Assembly: GCA_964549975.1 (NCBI GenBank) | Contig: CAZJWM010000062.1 | Span: 1-12,780 of the forward strand | Length of the DNA stretch: 12,780 nucleotides | Reading direction: 5' to 3' | Source of the DNA: UBA3263 sp964549975 | GTDB lineage: Bacteria; Bacteroidota; Bacteroidia; Bacteroidales; Muribaculaceae | Part shown: piece after piece, positions 6,615 to 12,780 of the stretch | Numbering within the stretch: the stretch's first letter is position 1 | Layout of the letters: every line of letters starts with the position of its first letter | Notes under the pieces: model-generated | Seen by the model: the letters and a program-made list of their open reading frames with translations, nothing else | What the model was told of the DNA's origin: nothing | Databases searched by the model: none | Made by a program: the position numbers and the translations under genes

Positions 6615-8894
6615 ATGGATATCAAGATTGACCTTCCGACGACTAAAGGTTTCGCGTCGGATAATTATGCTGCAAATTTGCGTGAGGATGGCTCCGGGGC
6701 GTTGGTGCCGGTGGGCCGCCCGAAGTCGGTGGGCGACGGCTATGCTGCCTACGAGCTTTCTGCCGACCAATATCTGCTTGTCGACTCCGACGGCCAGACG
6801 CTGAGTTACGACGGCCGCGAGCTTGGAAGCCTTGGCGCGCCGTTGCTCACGCTGCTTCACACGGCCGACGGCGAGGCCGTGGCCTTCACCACTCATGGCC
6901 GTGAATTGTTGACCGTTGACGCTGACGGCCTTTGGCAACTGCGTGGGGCCGTGCCCACGTGCGTTAGCTTGAGTTTTTCAGCGGAGGAGACCGTGACGCT
7001 GAATCATGCCGTGGCGGCGCTGACGCTCACGGGCAACTATCCACGCTCGTCAGGTGCAGTGACCGATGCCCCCGATCTGGCGGCAATTGCCGCGAATTTG
7101 CGCACCACTCGTGCGGCAATTCAGGCCGCGGCCGCGGCGCAAGGGCAGAGGGTGCAGCCCTCGCTGGTGTGTTGGCGAATTTGCGACTCGCAAGGGCAGA
7201 CACTGCTCGAGGGCGTGCCCCAATGGTTGGGGTTGCCCGGCGGATTTCAGTTGACCGACGCCGTCACTGCCACGGTTACGCAAGACTCCGACGGGCAGTG
7301 GCGAGAGTGTGGCGCCACGCAACTTGTGGCCACGCAGTGGCGTGGGCGGTTCGCCCTGCGCATCACCGGCGAAGTTTCCGCATTCTGGCGCGAACGCATG
7401 GCGCAGTTGCAGATTTTTGTGTCGCCGGAGATAGATTTCAGCGTTGATGGCGCGGCCTCCACGGCGTCGATGGCCTCCGGGGTTTTGACCATGCGTATGC
7501 CCGGGGCGGAGCGGATTTCGTCGACATTGTTGAGCGAGGCAGTGGCTCGATTTTGGAGCGAGGCGCAGTGTGTGGCCACTTATTCCTCGCCGTCGGATTT
7601 GGCCGGCAAGACCATCGATCTTGCAATCCCGGCGGCAGGTGAACGCGGCACAGTGACCACGCTCACGGCGGCTGAGGCATCGCTCTCTCATCCTCACGGG
7701 CTTACCGCCGCCGTGGCTCATCGCTCCGGCACGGCACTCTTTCTGGCCGATGTGCGAGCCCTGCAGGCCGCGCCGCCATTGCCCTACTGTCTGGCCCTGA
7801 CGATGGACTCGTCTGTGGCCCCGCAGAGCTCCGTCACCTCCGCCGGGGCTGCCGCGATGGTGGTGAGTGCGCCCACGCCGTTGACCTTTCCGCCATTGAT
7901 AGTTGTGGCCGATGCCGCAGCCACGCAGTTGACCATGCAAGTGGCCAATCGCGCCTTCAGCGTGGCGCTCACGGCGAGCCGCTGCGGCAGGTATGCCATG
8001 TGGATAAATCCCGATTTCCAAGCCTTTACGCCCGACTGGCAGAGCCGCCCGTGGAACTCGCCCGACTGCACTCCGCGAGTGGTGGCCTATCCACATTCGC
8101 TCGTGGCGAGTAGGGCCGACGCGCCATTTTCGCCGGTGAGTGTCACGGAGGTGTGTCGCGGTCGGGCTATGCGGTTGCACCCCGCAGTGGGGAGCAGCGG
8201 GGGCTGGAACTATGGTCGGCAGCATCTGGTGCTTTGGGCCACCGACGGCGTCTATGCGCTGTCGGTGGACCGCACGCTCTCCACTGTGGCCTCGCAGTTG
8301 CTCCACGACGGCGTGGGCATTGATCGCCCCGACGCCGTGGCGCTATCCACCCAATGGGCTTACGCCGCCACTCGCGGTCGACTCTTCCGCCTCTCGGCGG
8401 CACGTCTGGAGCCAGTGGAGTGCCCCCACGAGGCGGTGGCTCTGGCTTGGGAGCCGCAGCAGCGCGAGCTCTGGGTGGCCGACAGCGCCGGCTCCGTGAT
8501 GGTGATTACCTCTAAAGGTCGCTGCTATCGGCGCACCGACGTGGCCGTAGATAGCTTCTGCGGCAGTTTGGCCATCGACGCGGCCCACCGCGTGCTGGCG
8601 CTCAGCCGTGAGGAGGCCGGGGCGATGTCGGTGCAATGGCGAAGGCGGCTCGACGTGGCGGCCCACAGCGGGCGGCTGGCGTGGGTGGTCGACTCCGAGT
8701 TGGCGCGGCTCACTCTGGAGATGTTGGCCGAATCGGGCGGCGTGGCTCAGCGGGTGGTGTCGCTCGAAGTCAACGGCCCGATAAATGCGCCGATAGCCGT
8801 GCGCTGCTATTGCCCGCTGCGGCGCTACACCACCTTCGCCGTTAGCGGCTACCTGGCCCCGCCATCGCGTCTGCGCCGCGTTGAATATATATAA
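6615..8894 (+). CDS. Hypothetical protein of 759 residues, no family recognised
   Basis: I do not recognise this protein. An in-frame stop at 6603-6605 and the absence of another nearby Met make the ATG at 6615 the natural start. There is no signal peptide or membrane segment, so it is probably cytosolic. It is rich in Ala, Val, Ser and Thr, with many short strand-like stretches. The N-terminal 130 residues contain repeats of the kind DGxxxxxDGREL and ELLTVDADGLWQL. Residues of about 530-700 have propeller-like text: VLWATDGVYALSVDR, WAYAATRGRLFRLSA, ELWVADSAGSVMVI. These resemble WD40/NHL-type blades and the repeat style of phage stabilisation or tail proteins, but this is only resemblance. 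Base composition is GC-rich like the core genes, giving no sign of recent transfer. It stands alone between a tRNA and a terminator. Confidence 0.8.
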   Translation: MDIKIDLPTTKGFASDNYAANLREDGSGALVPVGRPKSVGDGYAAYELSADQYLLVDSDGQTLSYDGRELGSLGAPLLTLLHTADGEAVAFTTHGRELLTVDADGLWQLRGAVPTCVSLSFSAEETVTLNHAVAALTLTGNYPRSSGAVTDAPDLAAIAANLRTTRAAIQAAAAAQGQRVQPSLVCWRICDSQGQTLLEGVPQWLGLPGGFQLTDAVTATVTQDSDGQWRECGATQLVATQWRGRFALRITGEVSAFWRERMAQLQIFVSPEIDFSVDGAASTASMASGVLTMRMPGAERISSTLLSEAVARFWSEAQCVATYSSPSDLAGKTIDLAIPAAGERGTVTTLTAAEASLSHPHGLTAAVAHRSGTALFLADVRALQAAPPLPYCLALTMDSSVAPQSSVTSAGAAAMVVSAPTPLTFPPLIVVADAAATQLTMQVANRAFSVALTASRCGRYAMWINPDFQAFTPDWQSRPWNSPDCTPRVVAYPHSLVASRADAPFSPVSVTEVCRGRAMRLHPAVGSSGGWNYGRQHLVLWATDGVYALSVDRTLSTVASQLLHDGVGIDRPDAVALSTQWAYAATRGRLFRLSAARLEPVECPHEAVALAWEPQQRELWVADSAGSVMVITSKGRCYRRTDVAVDSFCGSLAIDAAHRVLALSREEAGAMSVQWRRRLDVAAHSGRLAWVVDSELARLTLEMLAESGGVAQRVVSLEVNGPINAPIAVRCYCPLRRYTTFAVSGYLAPPSRLRRVEYI

Positions 8895-8897
8895 ATT

Positions 8898-8940
8898 GGA
8901 AGCGCCGCGTTGTCGCAACGCGGCGCTTCCGTGGGATTTT
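8898..8940. terminator. Strong hairpin after the 759-residue gene, possibly bidirectional
   Basis: Bases 8898-8912 and 8916-8930 form a perfect 15-base-pair GC-rich stem with a three-base loop. It begins 4 bases after the stop codon. Four T (8937-8940) follow on the plus strand after a GTGGGA, and an AATTTATAT stretch follows on the minus strand. It therefore fits a terminator for the plus-strand gene and could also end a minus-strand transcript entering from the right. Confidence 0.8.
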
Positions 8941-9007
8941 ACGGTAGTACTTAAATGCTGTTATTCGTTATGTCTAAGCCTATTTAGTTAAATGAAAAAG
9001 ATACGTC

Positions 9008-9020
9008 TTGAATAATTCAA
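9008..9020. repeat. Perfect 13-base palindrome at the predicted start of the minus-strand transcript
   Basis: TTGAATAATTCAA reads the same on both strands around a central A. Its right edge is where the 9026-9056 promoter should start transcription, a usual place for a repressor operator. The 9-base AAAGATACG occurs on both sides (8997-9005 and 9027-9035), so the -7-like TATCTTT is present twice on the minus strand, 30 bases apart. Confidence 0.5.
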
Positions 9021-9025
9021 CGATG

Positions 9026-9056
9026 CAAAGATACGGCCTTATTTCTCACAAAACAA
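9026..9056 (-). promoter_or_regulatory. Consensus promoter pointing left with no gene behind it (TTG-N20-TATCTTTG)
   Basis: On the minus strand TTG (plus bases 9054-9056) is followed, after 20 bases, by TATCTTTG (9026-9033), an exact -7 match. It is as good as the tRNA promoter in this window. No minus-strand gene lies downstream before the hairpin at 8898. Confidence 0.55.
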
Positions 9057-9063
9057 GAAATAT

Positions 9064-9080
9064 GTTTTATAACATAAAAC
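9064..9080. repeat. Short inverted repeat GTTTTAT-AAC-ATAAAAC
   Basis: Seven bases on each side of a three-base centre, in the AT-rich gap between the two strong hairpins. It could be a protein-binding site or chance in AT-rich DNA. Confidence 0.3.
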
Positions 9081-9194
9081 GTGTTTTTCGGCACTTTTGG
9101 CAAATTGTCGGCGCAAATTGGCTTAAAGTTCGCATTTTGCGACAAACAGCCCGTCAGTTTGGACAAAATGCTACATTTTCGCCCTGAATTAGGC

Positions 9195-9247
9195 GATGTT
9201 ACAAAGTGTGAGAGATTTTTGCACACTTTGTAACATCTTTATTTTTA
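9195..9247 (+). terminator. Terminator-like hairpin with T tract and no gene upstream on its strand
   Basis: GATGTTACAAAGTGTG (9195-9210) and CACACTTTGTAACATC (9222-9237) are perfect 16-base arms around an 11-base loop, followed by TTTATTTTT. This is a classical plus-strand terminator shape. The preceding plus-strand gene already has its own hairpin 265 bases earlier, and the following gene has its own promoter further right. The transcript it ends is therefore unknown. An operator or attenuator role for the next gene is an alternative. Confidence 0.7.
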
Positions 9248-9301
9248 GTCGATTTTTCGTGAACTAACAAACAAATTTCCAACATGCGCGAGAAATCTGA
9301 G

Positions 9302-9334
9302 TTTTGCATTTTAGATAGAAATTGAGTAACTTCG
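9302..9334 (+). promoter_or_regulatory. Promoter of the CoiA-like gene (TTTTG-N20-TAACTTCG)
   Basis: TTTTG at 9302-9306, a 20-base spacer and TAACTTCG at 9327-9334 (7 of 8 bases) give a good promoter. A start near 9340 lies after the TTG at 9322 and before the ATG at 9352, which supports the ATG as the true start codon. Confidence 0.6.
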
Positions 9335-9351
9335 TGGTAAACTTCCTGCAT

Positions 9352-11052
9352 ATGACAAACGAACCAACTATATATTCCTATTTTGACAACCTGAATGGCG
9401 AGATGATTCAGCGAATTTCGGAAAAGTTTTTTGACTGCGAATACAACCCCGAATATCGACACGTGCCGCTGGTCTTGTTCTCATTGCTTCGCAACAAGCT
9501 TACCGACGAAGAAAATATCAGTAAAGGCAAGACATTTCTCTGTGGGTGCTGCAAGCAGCCTATAAAAATATGCGGAAACAAGGATGGAAGCGGTGAGCGC
9601 TTTCACTTTCGCCATGTCGTGGCTAATAGCGAATGTGACTATTACAATGGGGTACAATATTCAGCCGAGCAGCTCAAAGCCATGATTTTCAATGGCCGCA
9701 CAGAGGGCAAAGAGCATCGTAGAGTCAAATCCATCGTTAGCGGCGCACTGCAAAATGAGCCTGATGTGGAGAATGTGGCAGTTGAAGAGGTGCTGAAGAA
9801 GGTTGGCCACAATTGGCGCAAACCGGATATCCGAGCCGACTTCAAAGACAAGACAGTGGTTTTTGAGGTGCAACTTTCTCCAATTTTTCATCACGTGATT
9901 CTCGAACGCGACAAGGACTATAGGGCCGCAGGGAAGTATATTTGCTGGCTATTCGACAGCGTGGCATCTGACGATCCTCTCATGCGTCAGGTCGATGCAT
10001 GGGGCGACAACAACTACAACATTTTTGCCTTTGATGCTGCCGCTGAAGAGGCCACCGAGGCCTCCGGCAGATTGCATCTCACAGTGAAATACTATAAATA
10101 TTTTGTTAGCGCCGAACATGAACTGCGAGCAAAATGGGTTACTGAAACTGTGCCGTTTTCTTCGTTAACCATTGACCGCAAACGCACCATGATTTATCTC
10201 CATGATGCGTTGTCGGAAGAAGCTCAATGTCGGCAACAAATACGCGATTTCGAGCACAAGCATCTGCATCACGAGCAGGCCATAAGGCAAGCTCTATTCG
10301 CCATACGCACGCTGACAGAGGAGCAATGTCGCTTGCTGATTTCACACGTTGCTGAGATAGACCTTGAGGTGCTTCAGGAGCAAGCTCAAGAGTTGCTGAA
10401 AAGTATATCGCAGAGCAGCGATTTCGAGTTGCTCAATCGGTGGCTGGCCGTTTACTGCGCCATCCGCCGACAAAAAGATGTAAATAGCCCCGTATTTCTA
10501 AAGGCAGAAAAAGCCTTATGGAAAGAGTTGACGCAACGTTCACGAAAACAAGGCATTAAGATAGTACACATTTCAATTGTCGACTTTTTGCAATATGACG
10601 GCACCACAGATGGATACTACCGTTTTATGCCGCTGTTGGCTAATCCGTTGAACAGCGATGCAGTCAGAGCATTGGAGTCACCCCAATATAGGCAGGGAAA
10701 TGTCGCGGAATACGCTGCGCTTCACTTGCTTAGTAGATATTATCGTCAGCGCGGAACTATTTCGGAAAAGGTGATTAAAGTGTTCTACAACCCTTCAAGT
10801 GCTAAAGTGTTGATTTCCGCGCAAAAGGGCGAACCATACAGACTTAAAGTTGCAAATCTGAAACAGGTGGCTAACATCGTAAAGAAATTTCATCCGGAAA
10901 TGGCTCTGGCATTTCTTTACCTAATTGGCAAAAATGGGTTTGTCAATCGAATTGGTCAAGACCACTACTCCAAACTAAAGCAGTGTCTCGCGGAGCATAC
11001 TCAATATTTGACCGCTGACGAAGTTGATATCATGCTGCCCGGGCAGAAGTAA
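9352..11052 (+). CDS. CoiA-like PD-(D/E)XK nuclease with zinc-finger-like N-terminus (DUF6035-like)
   Basis: The protein (566 residues from the ATG at 9352) has the layout of competence protein CoiA relatives. First comes a Cys/His cluster: Cys64, 66, 67 and 74, then HFRH with His85 and His88, and Cys95, probably a zinc site. EGKEHRRVKSIV (118-129) follows, and then a nuclease core RKPDIRADF...VVFEVQLS with Asp159 and Glu172-Val-Gln174. CoiA proteins use Glu-x-Gln where many PD-(D/E)XK enzymes have Glu-x-Lys, so the core looks active. The C-terminal 370 residues are helical, with a coiled-coil-like stretch around 290-370, and I do not recognise them. An upstream TTG at 9322 would add ten residues but lies across the promoter. 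Role is not known: DNA processing or defence are both possible. The gene is AT-richer than the core genes and convergent with the next ATPase gene. Confidence 0.75.
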   Translation: MTNEPTIYSYFDNLNGEMIQRISEKFFDCEYNPEYRHVPLVLFSLLRNKLTDEENISKGKTFLCGCCKQPIKICGNKDGSGERFHFRHVVANSECDYYNGVQYSAEQLKAMIFNGRTEGKEHRRVKSIVSGALQNEPDVENVAVEEVLKKVGHNWRKPDIRADFKDKTVVFEVQLSPIFHHVILERDKDYRAAGKYICWLFDSVASDDPLMRQVDAWGDNNYNIFAFDAAAEEATEASGRLHLTVKYYKYFVSAEHELRAKWVTETVPFSSLTIDRKRTMIYLHDALSEEAQCRQQIRDFEHKHLHHEQAIRQALFAIRTLTEEQCRLLISHVAEIDLEVLQEQAQELLKSISQSSDFELLNRWLAVYCAIRRQKDVNSPVFLKAEKALWKELTQRSRKQGIKIVHISIVDFLQYDGTTDGYYRFMPLLANPLNSDAVRALESPQYRQGNVAEYAALHLLSRYYRQRGTISEKVIKVFYNPSSAKVLISAQKGEPYRLKVANLKQVANIVKKFHPEMALAFLYLIGKNGFVNRIGQDHYSKLKQCLAEHTQYLTADEVDIMLPGQK

Positions 11053-11077
11053 TCACTCCACACTCTGCTCAGAGCTG

Positions 11078-11100
11078 CGGCTTAATTTTTTTTCAAGCCG
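11078..11100. terminator. Weak terminator candidate between convergent genes
   Basis: CGGCTT (11078-11083) and AAGCCG (11095-11100) can pair across a loop holding eight T (11086-11093). A short AGC/GCT hairpin just before the T run would serve the plus-strand gene. Only 52 bases separate the two stop codons, so termination must occur here or within the opposing gene. Confidence 0.35.
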
Positions 11101-11104
11101 GTGG

Positions 11105-12697
11105 TTAGGAGTGGAGCCAGCGGTCGATGGTGCGGGTTTGGGTGGAGAAGTTGATGCCCAGGCGGATGATTTGGCGGCCATCGGTGAGGAATGGGGTGGC
11201 GTAGCCTTTGTCGTCAATCTGCTGCAGGGCGGCTTCGGGGGTGGAGTCGATTTTGATTTCGGCGATGTAGATGTATTTGGGCGTTTGGATGACGATGTCG
11301 GCGGCACCTTTGGCACTGCGAATTTCGGCATTCACCTGATTGTGGAGCATGCGGAAGAAGAAAAAGAAGATGCGATGGTAGAACGCTTCAGTCTTCTCGG
11401 CGTCTTCGAGTATGGCTTTGTCGCCGCGCATAAACGGGATGGAGGCCAAGGTGGACTGGAACAGCTCCATGGCGCGGTCGGGCTCGCCGCGGCGCAGCGC
11501 GGCAGAGGCACGGGTGACGGCGCTGTCTACGTCGGCAGCATCCACTTTGGCGTAGAGCGGCAGCAGATTTTGCATCAAGCCGACGCGCACTTCGCTGTTG
11601 GGGATGCCCAGAGTGAAAATCCCCTCTTCGGGGTCGTAGCTTTTGATGGTGAGATAGCCGGCCTGATAGAGCAATGGCACGGGGCCCGTTTGCATCTCCA
11701 GCGGGGTTTCGAATTTGGCGGGGGTGACGGCTTGATTCGATTCGAGCATTTCGATTTCAAACAGGCCTTCCTGCTTGTATTTGCCGAGCATTTCGATGAG
11801 GAAACGCGGGGTGCCGCTGGCAAACCAGTAGCTGTCGAACTCATTCTTTTTGAAGGCGTTAAGCAGGCTGAAGGGATTGAACATCCCCTCGGAGTTGCCG
11901 CAGAAGTGGTAGCCGTCGTAAGTGTCCTTCAGTTTGGCCACAATCTCCTCGCGGGTGCAGCCCTGAGTCTCGGCCAATTTGCCGATGCCGAATTGGAAAT
12001 TCTCCTTCAGCTCCGTCTCCGTGATGCCGCAAATGCTGTGATATTCTCGTGCCCTCGAGATGTTTTCCAGATTGTTCAATTCGCTGAAAATACTCAACTG
12101 CGAAAACATCGAGATGCCCGTGATAAACACGAACCGCAAATAGCGGTCGCAATCTTTCAGCGGCGAGTAAAAATCGCGAATGGTGTTGCGCACGGCGGCG
12201 ATTTTCTCATCATCACCAAGATAGTCAAGCATCGGCGCATCGTATTCGTCGAGCAACACCACCACCGGACGCCCCGTCTTTTTGTAGGCGCGCATAATCA
12301 GTCCGCGAAATTTTTCGCCCAACTTCACTTCGCTGTCTTCTTTCCCGTAGATCTCCTCATATTCGGCAATCTTCAGCGCCAGAGCTCGCGGCAAATCCTC
12401 GGGGTCAATGTTGCGCGGATAGCTCAAGTCGAAGCGGAGCACCGGATAGGCGGTCCACTCCGTCTCCAGCCCCTCGACGGCCAGCCCCTCAAACAGATCC
12501 TTGCGCCCCTCAAAATAATATTGAAGGGTGCTGCTCAGCAGCGACTTGCCAAAGCGGCGCGGGCGGCTGAGAAACACGGAGGTTGAGATACGAACCATCT
12601 TATAGATAAGGTCGGTCTTATCCACGTAGACGGCATTCAGTTTGCGCAGTTTCTCAAAGTCTTGGATACCTATGGGGTAGTAGGGTTCAGATAACAT
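11105..12697 (-). CDS. AAA-ATPase_like / PD-(D/E)XK nuclease family protein, intact
   Basis: This 530-residue protein has the full two-part architecture. The ATPase_like part (about 1-380) shows YPIGIQDFEKLR, YVDKTDLIYK, SRPRRFGKSL with Lys51, Walker B-like VVVLLDEYDAPML with Asp150-Glu151, ICGITETEL, YDGYHFC, NPFSLLNAF and YQAGYLTIKSYDP. The C-terminal part (about 435-530) is the PDDEXK_9-type nuclease: FYHRIFFFFFRML, then GAADIVI with Asp467 and YIYIAEIKI with Glu480-Ile-Lys482, ending TRTIDRWL. Five consecutive Phe residues stand where I would expect a more varied segment. The family is widespread and multicopy in gut Bacteroidetes; no function is established, though nuclease activity is expected from the motif. 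The start at 12697 lies 24 bases after the stop of another copy, so the two are probably co-transcribed. No promoter is visible in that gap. Confidence 0.88.
   Translation of the reverse strand: MLSEPYYPIGIQDFEKLRKLNAVYVDKTDLIYKMVRISTSVFLSRPRRFGKSLLSSTLQYYFEGRKDLFEGLAVEGLETEWTAYPVLRFDLSYPRNIDPEDLPRALALKIAEYEEIYGKEDSEVKLGEKFRGLIMRAYKKTGRPVVVLLDEYDAPMLDYLGDDEKIAAVRNTIRDFYSPLKDCDRYLRFVFITGISMFSQLSIFSELNNLENISRAREYHSICGITETELKENFQFGIGKLAETQGCTREEIVAKLKDTYDGYHFCGNSEGMFNPFSLLNAFKKNEFDSYWFASGTPRFLIEMLGKYKQEGLFEIEMLESNQAVTPAKFETPLEMQTGPVPLLYQAGYLTIKSYDPEEGIFTLGIPNSEVRVGLMQNLLPLYAKVDAADVDSAVTRASAALRRGEPDRAMELFQSTLASIPFMRGDKAILEDAEKTEAFYHRIFFFFFRMLHNQVNAEIRSAKGAADIVIQTPKYIYIAEIKIDSTPEAALQQIDDKGYATPFLTDGRQIIRLGINFSTQTRTIDRWLHS
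11112..11163. repeat. 52-base segment repeated perfectly at 12729-12780
   Basis: Bases 11112-11163 are identical to 12729-12780, and the match runs to the window edge, so its true length is unknown. It encodes the C-terminal end of the nuclease domain in both copies. The offset is 1617 bases, one gene plus its spacer. Confidence 0.95.
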
Positions 12698-12721
12698 GGG
12701 CGGAGTGGGTTTGTGGGTTGG

Positions 12722-12780
12722 TTATGCTTGGAGCCAGCGGTCGATGGTGCGGGTTTGGGTGGAGAAGTTGATGCCCAGGC
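12722..12780 (-). CDS. Second tandem AAA-ATPase/PD-(D/E)XK gene, C-terminal end only (5' part outside window)
   Basis: The minus strand reads in frame with the 3' end of the intact gene. It carries the same terminal residues up to RWL, then Gln-Ala and a stop (TAA, plus bases 12722-12724), where the neighbour has His-Ser. Only the last 19 codons are in view. The 52 bases shared without mismatch with the neighbour imply recent duplication or gene conversion. Twenty-four bases separate this stop from the start of the next gene. Confidence 0.85.
   Translation of the reverse strand, partial: LGINFSTQTRTIDRWLQA
12729..12780. repeat. Second copy of the 52-base repeat, cut by the window edge
   Basis: Identical to 11112-11163. 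To its left, TGGTTA (12719-12724 and 11102-11107) is also shared, so the similarity covers the stop codon with a few differences between. Confidence 0.95.

Larger units (their letters stand above)
8898..9020 (-). ncRNA. Possible small noncoding RNA, about 120 bases
   Basis: A consensus promoter (9026-9056, minus strand) points left into a stretch with no gene and no ATG on that strand, and the strong hairpin at 8898-8930 would end the transcript. The predicted start coincides with the palindrome at 9008-9020, so the RNA would begin with a small 5' stem and end with a very stable 3' stem. No homology is claimed; it matches no RNA family I recognise. It may instead be a remnant promoter of a lost gene. 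Confidence 0.35.

Noticed and set aside
7050..8306. Open frame of 418 codons on the minus strand inside the 759-residue gene
   Set aside because: The product is a His/Arg/Gly-rich shadow with no promoter or recognisable segment. The plus frame is longer and bounded by a plausible start region and a terminator.
9017..9226. Minus-strand frame of 69 codons in the 8895-9351 gap
   Set aside because: It begins inside the 9195-9237 hairpin, the consensus promoter lies within its 3' end rather than before it, and the product has no recognisable feature.
9195..9237. Ends of an invertible promoter or a CRISPR-like repeat
   Set aside because: The arms are only 11 bases apart, too close for an invertible segment, and no further copy of the arm was seen in the window, so there is no array.
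9322..9351. TTG start giving ten extra residues to the CoiA-like protein
   Set aside because: The predicted promoter -7 box (9327-9334) lies within those codons, so a transcript from it would start after the TTG. The ATG at 9352 fits better.
11024..12586. Open frame of 520 codons on the plus strand opposite the intact AAA-ATPase/nuclease gene
   Set aside because: The opposite strand encodes an unmistakable family protein with all motifs; the plus-strand product is Gly/Val/Ala/His-rich text with no motif, as expected from antisense reading of a GC-rich gene.

Overview
The window looks like a chromosomal segment of a gut-type Bacteroidales bacterium, perhaps a Muribaculaceae or Bacteroides relative. 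Three things point there. Several genes are preceded by the Bacteroidetes sigma-ABfr promoter form (TTG or TTTG, about 19-20 bases, then TAnnTTTG). Strong Shine-Dalgarno sites are largely absent. The accessory families (AAA-ATPase_like/PDDEXK_9 proteins, and a CoiA-like nuclease resembling DUF6035) are typical of that phylum. The assignment is by protein resemblance and promoter style only; no search was run.

Layout. 1-392: the 3' end of an AlbA/RecG-like ATP-binding protein with a C-terminal winged helix. 571-1584: holA (DNA polymerase III delta). 1607-2710, minus strand: an apparent two-gene operon, a SIS-domain sugar-phosphate isomerase followed by ribH (lumazine synthase), convergent with holA. 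2711-2940: back-to-back promoters for that operon and for pfkA. 2941-5005: pfkA and galE on the plus strand, 46 bases apart, closed by a strong terminator at 5031-5070. 5137-6309: an AAA-ATPase_like protein that has lost its C-terminal nuclease domain and ends just before a bidirectional hairpin and a minus-strand CAU tRNA (6377-6450) with a textbook promoter. 6615-8894: a 759-residue protein of unknown function, whose promoter-like box almost abuts its start codon. 8895-9351: a 457-base gene-free stretch with two strong hairpins, a consensus minus-strand promoter and a possible small RNA. 9352-11052: a CoiA-like nuclease. 11105-12697, minus strand: an intact AAA-ATPase/PD-(D/E)XK protein. 12722-12780: the tail of a second tandem copy.

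The left half is mostly housekeeping: replication, riboflavin, glycolysis and nucleotide-sugar metabolism. The right half, from about 5.1 kb, is accessory: three members of one ATPase/nuclease family, one CoiA-like nuclease, one large orphan protein and an RNA-rich intergenic region near a tRNA. The AAA family and the CoiA-like gene are known kinds of protein with poorly known roles. I see no CRISPR array, transposase, integrase or toxin-antitoxin pair. The best candidates for something undescribed are the 8895-9351 region and the 759-residue protein.
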